Notes under the pieces: model-generated
What the model was told of the DNA's origin: nothing
Databases searched by the model: none
Seen by the model: only the letters and a program-made list of their open reading frames with translations
Program-made: the position numbers and the translations under genes
NCBI GenBank assembly: GCA_902806595.1
Contig: CADCXC010000038.1
Coordinates: 1,612,001 to 1,676,000 of the forward strand
Length of the DNA: 64,000 nucleotides
Reading direction: 5' to 3'
Source of the DNA: Pyrenopolyporus hunteri
Lineage: Eukaryota; Ascomycota; Sordariomycetes; Xylariales; Hypoxylaceae
Shown: in pieces, positions 56,344-64,000 of the stretch
Layout of the letters: each line of letters opens with the position of its first letter
How positions within the stretch are numbered: the first letter of the stretch is position 1

Positions 56344-57200
56344 TTATTCTCTGATCGCGAAATACCAATTACTAGCTCCGCGAGACTCACCCAACGCTCC
56401 CTTCATCCAGCAGATATTATCTCCGTAATAATCACCCCAGCCGGCCCCCACACAACTCGAGTTCCTAGCGCAAACATCGATGCAGCCTTCGAAAGAGCTC
56501 GTCGTTTCGCTACCAATATCCCTTGTCTTGCTGCCTTCCGCATTACCGTTATAGTCCACATCACAGATTATGAGGAACCGGCCGTTGCCTGCCCCTTCAT
56601 GTACTGTCCCATTGGCTCCGGGGCACGTAATATGTGCCGACGCGGTCGATGCGCCTGGAGAGGGCGGAGACGTTGGAGGTGCGCTGTTTGAGCGTTAGTT
56701 GACCGGTCAAGCAGCAATGGATTCGCGGCATCATCCGACTATTTCTTGGAGGCTACTTACTGGGGAGCTGTGTTAGAATCGTGATGCGAATTGGCTAATC
56801 CCACGCCCAAGCCGACCGCCAGTCCGATCACGATTAAAGCGCAGAGCGGGCCGACTACCAGCCAGAACGTCTTCGGCCTTAGTCCCAGTATTCTCCTACC
56901 AGAAGGCGGTACGGGGACCGGAGGCGTCTTGTTGGTGATGTAGCTGCCATCCTCTGAACTTCCATAGGGAGGCTGGCCATGAGGTGTTATCGTAGGATGG
57001 CCCTGTGCAGGATACCCCAAGGGTGAATACACGCCATTCGGATATATGTGGTTTGGGTACAATGTGCTCTGGAAAGCGGGCGCTTGCTGCTCATACGCAT
57101 ACTGCGCTTGACCGGCATACTGTTTTTCGTCGACAATTAGGCTGGGCTCCTGAGCAACTTCTAAGCCGGGTCGGGCGTCATGCTCGTTAAACGACATCAT
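56344..57200 (-). CDS. Type II membrane protein with Cys-rich PAN/apple-like ectodomain
   Basis: Two minus-strand exons, 57200-56761 and 56683-56344 (77-nt intron, CTAAC branch), giving 259 residues. The cytoplasmic N-terminus (1-110) is Pro/Tyr/Gln-rich. One membrane helix lies at about 115-138 (FWLVVGPLCALIVIGLAVGL). After a short Ser/Pro linker the outer domain begins HITCPGANGTVHEG. Cysteines follow in FLIICDVDYNG, FEGCIDVCARNSSCVGAGWG and NICWMKGALG. This arrangement (CP.ANGT, then a C...C....C pattern with GAGW, CWMK) is the fungal PAN/apple-like module, thought to bind carbohydrate or protein at the surface. Many such fungal genes have this N-terminal helix and domain order. Function is inferred only from architecture. 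Confidence 0.82.
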
Positions 57201-58230
57201 AGATAATAATATTTACTAGGGCGGCTTTTATTTTACCGCATTGGTGATAGTTATCATTATTCGAGGTAAAAAGGAGAGCACAGACATATGTATAATATAG
57301 GGATCAAATAGGTTACGAAGGATTCGTGCTGACGCCAGTGTTACACCCTATGCGTGTAGGCTCAGCTGTATTTTGGCATACATATAAAGGGGAGTTGAGC
57401 CCCTCAAGAAGGAATTCGATGTACGACTCCTCCCGTCATAGAGCCCCCGAACGGGTGGGATGGCAGACTCGAGATCCAAGGCGGACATGGCTTCTAAAGG
57501 CGGCACGGATTGCTTCCTTACACAACGTGATCGAGCCCTTACAGCTCTACCGATTGGTTTGCCTGGCTATACATGGTTTAGCTGAAGAATCCTTCGGCGT
57601 GTTTCAGATGCAAATCGAAAATACATGATAATCAAGTGGAAACCCCGGATGGAAACCCTCGGATGGCAACCCGAAAGCTCTATCCAGCAAGGCGAAATAT
57701 ATGTCATTTGATCTTACTAGGTTTCAAAGTACGAACGCATCGGCGGCGTATCTTCCCATACCTCCTCGAACGCTATCGGGGGCTAGGGGGCCGTGGTTAT
57801 GAACCTACGCCGGTTCCATAGGGTGGTAAGGCTTTGACTATAATCAATGCTTTCGTAGGATACTTCGTACCACACTACTATTCAATGCGAAGATGCCCGC
57901 CGCTGACCGAGACTATTCAGCTCCTGTTTCACTTGTATTGTGGGTGGTTGATTTTGTTTTTCTTCCCTCCATACTCAAGGGCATCGCGTTCATGTAATAC
58001 GGATACGAAGGATAATAATTTATCTCAAAGTACCGAAAATGAGACAACGGTGAGAAGAGAGACAGAGAGTTGATCTTTATTTATCAAGAGCCGACGATTT
58101 TAGAATGCTAGCTTTAACGTTTAGAAGCTTGTAAGCGAGTTAACAAAGCCGTTATATATTATAGGATTTCATTCCAAGATGGTCGTATATAAAACCACAT
58201 CTATAAGCTACGAACCGTATAGGAGTCGCA

Positions 58231-58262
58231 AACCTACCTACCTAGGTACCTAGGCAGATACC
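58231..58262. repeat. AGGTACCTA-type cluster
   Basis: ACCTACCTACCTAGGTACCTAGG in intergenic DNA. Confidence 0.7.
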
Positions 58263-59296
58263 TATTATTGCTGACGACCTATAGCGGCTCCCTGTGTCTA
58301 TCAAATGCCGTGACACCATAGCGGTAACACCTAAAGTACTACGCTCTACCTAAGTTAGTCCTCGGTGTAAATCATCTGTCTATCATTCAAATCTGCCTTT
58401 GTTTTGACGGGCTATGGATACCTACTTTATTAGGGGCAGAGTATCTGGTGATGTGTTGCTCTACGTAGTAATTGCTACGTACCGTTGGGGTCAAGGTATC
58501 ATCATAGGGTAAGGTAGAACTGAAGTCATCAACCAGTGTAAAACGACAAGTCAGTATGAACCCCAGGAAATAAGTAGATAAATCTGCCTTGGCAATGGGT
58601 AATGAACTGCACTCTCTAGAATGTGTATCTCAAACATATGGTTCTTTACCCGTATCACGAATAGACATAATTTCCTCATCATCGGCTTGGCGTTGCAACA
58701 ACTATATTTGGGTACCTACACTAAGTGATGGGTTCGACAAAAACCTATGAAAGACTTGTAGGAACTACGGAATGATCTCTGCTACATAGGTAGGTTGTAT
58801 AATCTGTTGGATCTGTTGGCGGGATCTCATACACTCGCCTGGTAGAGCATTCTAACATACCTGATGAGCACATGTTTATACCATAGAAACATAGAGGCGT
58901 AGATACCTGTTACAAAATATGGGTCACACTTCACGTGACCTGCATATTTTGTATTTCACATGTACCAGTACTGTTTGTACTTACAGATTTTTCATAGAGG
59001 CATAGACAGACGAAGAATACATTTTCTGCGTGATAATACCCATCTCCCATCACGATTTGTAAATACCCCAATAAGTCTCGACGGCTCTTCAATGGAAGCG
59101 GGGAGCTTTTCAATAAGCCTATAAGCGATTGATGATATCACTTTCCAAGGTATGTATTTAAGCGGCTCAAGCTAGTGGGGGTAGAGTTCCCTTCGATTAG
59201 ATAAGAACGTCGGCGCCAACGCGAAACATTTGAAGCTTTTCATCAGATACATCATTATCGTCATCGTCATCGCTCGGTAGAACCAGTTTCCCATAC

Positions 59297-59315
59297 AAAA
59301 AAAAAAAAAAAAAAA
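59297..59315. repeat. A19 homopolymer just upstream of cox23
   Basis: Nineteen consecutive A residues ending 35 bases before the cox23 ATG. It lies in the likely promoter or 5' UTR and may act as a nucleosome-depleting poly(dA:dT) tract. Confidence 0.85.
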
Positions 59316-59350
59316 GGTCTACCGCCTGCGCCCCTCTTTCACGAATCACT

Positions 59351-59821
59351 ATGTCATCCCAAGCCGATCCCAGCAACAATCCGTGGAATAAAGAGACGAA
59401 GCACAAGTTCGAGAAGTAAGTCTGGGGCCACCGAGCCTGGATTGACGCTCGCTAATTGCGCCCGCGACAGCAAGTCCAAGAGCGAATACTTCGACCCTTG
59501 TCAGGAAGCCGCTGCGCGAAGTATCCGATGCTTGAACCGGAACGGGGGAGATAGGCAAATGTGTACCGACTACTTCGAGTGAGTGCTCCCCGGACGTTCT
59601 AGTTCTAGAGTTGGGATGATATTACAAGATAGACGTCGGAATATGAACGCAGCATCAATGCTAACGACATGACTTGTATAGAGCATACCGCGCGTGCAAA
59701 AAGGAATGGGTAAGGACGATCCGGTCTGTGGAGTTCGAGCCTCGTATTCGTTTTCTAACATCTTTTCCTAAAGGTCAATAAGCGTCAGAGCGAAGGGGGC
59801 AGCATCTTCTCCCGCTCATGA
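59351..59821 (+). CDS. cox23: Cox23-type twin CX9C mitochondrial protein
   Basis: Small intermembrane-space protein required for cytochrome c oxidase assembly, folded by the Mia40/Erv1 relay. Four tiny exons: 59351-59415, 59471-59578, 59682-59709 and 59774-59821, giving 82 residues. Twin CX9C motif: Cys32 and Cys42 (PCQEAAARSIRC), Cys53 and Cys63 (MCTDYFEAYRAC), the latter split by intron 2. Preceded by SKSEYFDPC and followed by KKEW, both typical of Cox23. The short N-terminus (MSSQADPSNNPWNKETKHKF) also fits. Third exon is only 28 nt. Because no exon is longer than 108 nt, the gene has no long open frame. It sits 477 bp upstream of uba4 on the same strand. Confidence 0.9.
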
Positions 59822-60298
59822 TTTGGACTTAAGCCGCACCGTATTCCGCATGAGCATATCCCAGTTATATCAACGGTATGCTTAATCTCTAGCTACTGAT
59901 AGGAATAGCTGTAACATTATATGTAAAGCAAAAGGGTCGCTCAAACGTAGGTCCTTTATAAGACCAGGAGCCCAATATTCCACTTTAAAATAAAAAAGAA
60001 GATACACAAAATTGTCGACACTTGCTCGCATAGATCCGAGAAACTCAGGCTTAGGCGCCGTATGGATCGTCGATTACTAATCCCCACCTAACGACCCGGA
60101 ACGCATAAGTGACCGCTAATGTAATCTTCAGTGTGGGGATCTAATACCTTATAATTGCAATGACCGATCTACGTAGTTTTGCATGTACCTCATCTACACC
60201 ATGATAATACAATAATACGTTGACTCAGACGATAATAATTTTCGATGCTTTGCACCTTCTAACAATAACCGGGGACGAAGCCTCTCCTATACGCAGTT
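59822..60298. other. Intergenic between cox23 and uba4
   Basis: AT-rich; holds the cox23 3' end and the uba4 promoter. Nothing else seen. Confidence 0.6.
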
Positions 60299-61768
60299 AT
60301 GGATGAAATAACGAGCAAGGCGGAGCAGCTCCGCTACAGGATATCGCTGGCGGAAAAAGAGCTCCAAGACTTGCGAAAACAACTTGAAGAAATCGAGTCG
60401 ACTACCCAGGGTCTAGACGCGGACCAGCAGCTCAGCTCGTCCTCGAAATCTAAACATCCTACTATTAATACAGCCCCGGAGTGGAAATGGCCTCTGAATG
60501 AGGAAGAATATTCTCGCTACGGCCGCCAGCTCATCCTTCCTACGGTCGGAATTAAAGGCCAACTACGCCTGAAGTCCGCCGCCGTACTTATAGTTGGTGC
60601 CGGCGGATTGGGCTGTCCCGCCGCTGCTTATCTAGCTGGTGCGGGAGTCGGCACTCTTGGGGTTGTCGACGGCGATACCGTGGAAATATCCAATCTGCAC
60701 CGTCAGATCGCCCACGGCTCCTCTCGGGTTGGTACGTTGAAAGTAGACAGCTTGATCCAGTACTGTCGAGAACTGAACCCGAGTGTGTCGTACGTCCCCC
60801 ATAGGGAGCACCTCACGCCACGGAATGCTGAGGACGTCGTTTCCAAGTACGATCTGGTCCTCGATTGCACAGACCATCCAACGTCCCGATACCTGATATC
60901 GGATATCTGCGTTTTGCTTCGGAAGCCACTCGTCTCCGCGTCTGCTTTGCGGACGGACGGGCAGCTGATTGTTCTAAATAACCCACCCGCAGCCCGGGGT
61001 TCAGCGGATGGCGGCGGCCCATGCTACCGCTGCGTCTTCCCCAAGCCACCGCCCGCCGACAGCGTAGTGAGTTGCGGCGAAGGCGGGATATTAGGGCCGG
61101 TCGTGGGTGTCATGGGTGTGCTACAAGCGCTTGAGGCTATAAAGCTAATCGTCGCTGGAGTTGGGAAAGACTCGGATGCAGCGCCAAAGGAACCTGTCGC
61201 CCCGAGCCTACTCTTGTTTTCCGCTACTTCGGGGACTCCGTTCCGCTCAATCAGGATGAGGAGTCGAAGACCTAACTGCTTCGCGTGTTCTTCCAGCTCT
61301 ACTTTAACATTGAAGGAATTGAGATCCGGCTCGCTAGACTACGTTCAATTCTGCGGAGTGACCACGCCGGTCAACGTCTTGAAGCCCGAGGAACGGATTT
61401 CCGCCGCGCATTATAATGACATCCTCACAAGACAGCCCGAAAAGGAACATCTGCTACTAGACGTCCGTGAAAAGGAGCATTATAATATTGCTAGCATACC
61501 AGGCGCCGTCAGCGTGCCATTTTCGACGTTACAGTCACGCAGTCATAAGTCCACCACCGGGAACAGCGCGCCGGAATGCATCCCCGAATCACTTCCTGCT
61601 GATGCGCCGATATACGTCGTTTGCCGGGTGGGAAACGACTCTCAGTTAGTGGCGCGAGCGTTGAAGGAAATGGGCCTAGACAACAGCGGGGCGCGCTTTA
61701 TAGGCGATATCGAAGGGGGTATGCGGGCTTGGAAAGACCAAGTCGATCAAACGATGCCTTTCACGTAG
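60299..61768 (+). CDS. uba4: Uba4/MOCS3 adenylyltransferase and sulfurtransferase
   Basis: E1-like enzyme that adenylates and thiocarboxylates Urm1, for tRNA wobble-uridine 2-thiolation and protein urmylation; in filamentous fungi (CnxF) it also serves molybdopterin synthase. Single exon, 489 residues. An N-terminal coiled coil (about 5-35) precedes the ThiF/E1 domain: YSRYGRQLILPTVGIKGQ, ATP-binding GAGGLGCPAAAYLAGAG, DGDTVEISNLHRQIAH. Zinc ligands are Cys242/Cys245 (CYRC) and Cys327/Cys330 (CFAC). The E1-domain cysteine is Cys259 in SCGEGGILGPVVG. The C-terminal rhodanese domain has active Cys442 in YVVCRVGNDSQ, preceded by LLLDVREKEHYNIASIPGA. All key residues present; length and domain order match the family. 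Confidence 0.96.
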   Translation: MDEITSKAEQLRYRISLAEKELQDLRKQLEEIESTTQGLDADQQLSSSSKSKHPTINTAPEWKWPLNEEEYSRYGRQLILPTVGIKGQLRLKSAAVLIVGAGGLGCPAAAYLAGAGVGTLGVVDGDTVEISNLHRQIAHGSSRVGTLKVDSLIQYCRELNPSVSYVPHREHLTPRNAEDVVSKYDLVLDCTDHPTSRYLISDICVLLRKPLVSASALRTDGQLIVLNNPPAARGSADGGGPCYRCVFPKPPPADSVVSCGEGGILGPVVGVMGVLQALEAIKLIVAGVGKDSDAAPKEPVAPSLLLFSATSGTPFRSIRMRSRRPNCFACSSSSTLTLKELRSGSLDYVQFCGVTTPVNVLKPEERISAAHYNDILTRQPEKEHLLLDVREKEHYNIASIPGAVSVPFSTLQSRSHKSTTGNSAPECIPESLPADAPIYVVCRVGNDSQLVARALKEMGLDNSGARFIGDIEGGMRAWKDQVDQTMPFT

Positions 61769-62049
61769 CATCGGCGGGGGCACGAGGACGCATGTAATAG
61801 CTAGACGCCAATATAGGAATGGGGTTTCCATTTCAAAGCCATACCGATTCCCACTGTTGTTGATACATTTGGAGGGAGAGCCACCGAACGCCAACCCCGT
61901 CGATTTCTGAAGCTTTTTAGCCTTTTTGCTTTTTACCTAGAAGGTGAGACGTATTCTTCCCGTGAATAGGATATCTGGATATGCGGCATACTACACATCT
62001 TCCCCTCTTACACACAGCCGATCCCCAAGAGCCACCTTTTCCCTACACC

Positions 62050-62914
62050 TTAGACGAAGCTCGTGCGCTTCTTATTGAACGCTCTTTGGTCCTTTAGCCA
62101 TTGCCTGTAGCCCGCCACGCTCGAGATCTTCTCGCCGTAGAAATCGGGAACTAGAATACGCCAAAACTGTTAGAAACCCTAGATTTTTCTTTTTATATGT
62201 AGGTTAGGCTCAGTTCTGGGGAATGAACTCACCGGCATTCCCACTCAGCGAGCTGTTGCTCGGGTCCACCCGGTTCTTCTTGATGCGCGCGAAGAACTCG
62301 GACTCCTTGATCTCCATGGGCTTCTTGACGCCCCGCTTGAAGGTGTAGAACAGCGCGGAGCCCAGGCTCGGGCCGGCCAGCCAGCCGAGCCCCGCGAAGC
62401 TCAGGGTTATTATGCCCAGCGCGAAGATGGGATCCATGGGCACCTTGGTCAGCAGCCAGTCCATGTCCATGTTGACCAGCAGGAGGGCGCCGCCGGTCCC
62501 GCCGATCGCCATGGTGACGATGCTGCTGGCCAACTGGAAGCGTCGCCGGGTCTTGCGCAGGGTGAAGAAGGTGTTCCAGTCGAGGGCCGGGGTCGTCGAC
62601 GGTTCCGAGGCGTTGGACGTGCTGCTGGTGGTGGTGGTGGTGGTGGTGGTGGAGGCATGGCGGCGGGCGACGATCTGGCACTGTATACGCGCGGGTTTCC
62701 TGGCAATTGGTCGGGTCTTGACCGAAGGGATCGTCTTGGGGCTGCGGGCGATGCATTGTCGCCGGGCCACGGAGGCCAGCGAAGAGTACTGGCAGGTTGC
62801 CCCTCTCGGGAATGCGACCTGCAGCTTGAGGCCGCGGGCGCCTAGAACACCGAGGCGCGTTGCTGTCGTCGCGGGAGTCAACATTTCATCGGGTGTTTTT
62901 GTTGCGATTCTCAA
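62050..62914 (-). CDS. pam17: Pam17, TIM23 import-motor subunit
   Basis: Inner-membrane subunit of the presequence translocase-associated motor. Minus-strand exons are 62914-62233 and 62150-62050 (81-nt intron), giving 260 residues. The N-terminal 85 residues are Arg-rich, acid-poor targeting sequence (SVARRQCIARSPKT, KTRPIARKPARIQCQIVARR) followed by a Thr/Ser run. The Pam17 domain then reads LDWNTFFTLRKTRRRFQLAS. Two membrane segments follow (IVTMAIGGTGGALLLVNMD and ALGIITLSFAGLGWLAGPSL), then FYTFKRGVKKPMEIKESEFF and RIKKNRVDPSNSS. The spliced exon 2 supplies the conserved end, PDFYGEKISSVAGYRQWLKD. It converges with uba4, 281 bp between stops. Met at residue 11 could also be the start. 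Confidence 0.93.
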
Positions 62915-63900
62915 GTTGTGCTATGACGCTGCATTAATTAAGATTAAGATGTGTTGGGTGTTGGTGTTGGTGTTGGTGTCGGTTTGGAGTGGAGAGGTTT
63001 TTGTTCGTTCTTTCGTTGACGAGAGCTGCCGAAGCTAATGTTAATGTCCAAAAGTTGACGTCGATTTGGGTCCCGTCTCTTTTCTTCCCCCCCTCTAAAC
63101 GGAAAAAAAGAGAAAAAAGCTCGAGCCACTTGGATGCGGAGGGGCGCTAACCAATGCACGATCCCTGCCGCTGAGGTAAAGAGATTGGATACATGCAACT
63201 GCGCGATAGATGAATATTTGCTGATCCCTCATCCTAAAATATAATAAATAGTAAAAGACCAAGGAAAACGAAACTGACGAGCGAAACTGACGAGGACGAA
63301 TGAGACAAACAAAATAGCTAACCATTTTTCAAAAGATATGTGTCTGCGTATTAATTGCCTTAAACTCGATTTCGCCCCCCTAACATGAGTGTTTTTTCAT
63401 ATGTCGACCCTGTTCAAGGTCTGGGGGGGATTAACACGCCATGACTTCACTCGCTGCTAATAGTTTATCGTGATGTAGTACCATACCAACTGCAAGAAAT
63501 ACTGTCCCCATGATTCTATAATATACGCAGGTATCAGGGCTGCCTTTTGTGATTAAAGCCTACTCAAGGTAGGAGCCACATTGCATCTAAACTAATCCTA
63601 GCCGTTGACATCTTATATAAGTAAAGTCGACTTGGCTCTTGTGTCATAGTAGACATGTCACTGCTTGTTAAGGGAATCTGCATGAGTTCTTCGGTTTCTT
63701 CCTTTAGTATCCGGTCTTCCAAATAGGGGTCACTTGTTAGAACCATCACCTCCGGCGTAAATGCATACCTAGTCAAGGACTATGTGTGTATGAAATGTCC
63801 TTCGCTTAATTTTAAGTAATAAATTTAAGTAATAAAAAGTCTAGAGAAATACACATTTGAATTGAATTTTTAATATAGTGCGCCGTAAAGCTTTATCGAA
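62915..63900. other. Intergenic, no gene seen
   Basis: Promoter side of pam17, then AT-rich sequence. A GTGTTG/GTCGGT tract at 62950-62985 is the only repeat-like element. Confidence 0.5.
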
Positions 63901-64000
63901 TTATTTCGCATTGTTCTTAACAGGTATGCGCGGTAGAAGAATCTGGCCGTCCATATAATACTTACTAGCGTCGTAAATGAAGGACGCTTCGACTTCACTT
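63901..64000 (-). CDS. Possible 3' end of a gene cut by the right edge
   Basis: Reading the minus strand from the window edge, 32 codons are open before a TAA at 63903-63901, ending with MDGQILLPRIPVKNNAK. The composition is protein-like and the frame is open to the edge, so this may be a last exon. No family recognised; 100 bases are too few to exclude chance. Confidence 0.3.
   Translation of the reverse strand, partial: SEVEASFIYDASKYYMDGQILLPRIPVKNNAK

Larger units (their letters stand above)
57201..59350. other. Intergenic, no gene seen
   Basis: About 2.1 kb between the PAN-like gene and cox23. An AGGTACCTA cluster at 58231-58262, otherwise no recognisable element. The right end carries an A-run. 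Confidence 0.5.

Noticed and set aside
62229..63038. Alternative-frame and opposite-strand frames over pam17
   Set aside because: His/Pro/Arg- or Val-rich shadows of the pam17 coding sequence, including a Thr-codon run read in other frames.

Overview
The window reads as nuclear DNA from a filamentous ascomycete, most likely a Sordariomycete. The reasons are: genes cut by many short GT-AG introns (about 40-160 nt, usually GTAAGT-like donors with CTAAC/CTGAC-like branch sites); single-copy housekeeping genes in their ascomycete form (Rad4, PREG cyclin, proteasome beta1, Uba4, Pam17, Cox23); typical fungal accessory families (proteinase-K-like protease, tannase/feruloyl esterase, allantoate-type MFS carrier, DUF3716, APH-like proteins); and long intergenic stretches peppered with an AGGTACCTA palindromic low-complexity repeat. 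I see no tRNA, rRNA, CRISPR array, operon or intact transposon. Gene models were spliced by hand. In every multi-exon model, the exon lengths sum to a multiple of three and join in frame.

Layout. 1-2.8 kb: end of a Rad4/XPC DNA-repair gene (+), cut by the left edge. 4-5.1 kb: GC-rich orphan gene (-). 6.5-8.1 kb: PREG/Pho80-type cyclin (-), followed by a 4.8 kb gene-free stretch. 12.9-13.8 kb: proteasome beta1 (-). 15.0-15.8 kb: Erv2-like ER sulfhydryl oxidase (-). 18.0-19.5 kb: secreted S8 protease (-). 19.5-22.9 kb: gene-free with decayed coding traces. 22.9-24.8 kb: a small membrane protein (+) converging on a PaaK-like adenylate-forming enzyme (-). 26.4-28.3 kb: C2-domain protein (-). 29.9-31.0 kb: homocysteine S-methyltransferase (+). 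32.9-33.6 kb: secreted ETPSYP-repeat wall protein (+). 33.6-38.6 kb: gene-free, partly AT-rich. 38.6-39.9 kb: divergent sterol-methyltransferase-like protein (+). 41.3-43.7 kb: APH-fold protein with acidic tail (+). 44.6-47.4 kb: six-exon C2H2/DUF3716/cupin protein (+). 47.8-48.4 kb: small secreted protein (-). 51.0-52.7 and 53.9-55.8 kb: MFS anion carrier and tannase/feruloyl esterase (both +). 56.3-57.2 kb: type II membrane protein with a cysteine-rich PAN/apple-like ectodomain (-). 59.4-59.8 kb: four-exon cox23 (+). 60.3-61.8 kb: uba4 (+). 62.1-62.9 kb: pam17 (-). A possible 3' end of another minus-strand gene touches the right edge.

Most genes are unrelated housekeeping functions. The one pairing that suggests cooperation is the co-oriented carrier and tannase/feruloyl esterase: one releases phenolic acids outside the cell, and the other belongs to a family that imports organic anions. 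The least explained items are the PaaK-like enzyme with a disrupted ATP loop, the APH-like protein lacking its metal-binding Asp, the C2H2-DUF3716-cupin protein and the GC-rich orphan at 4-5 kb.
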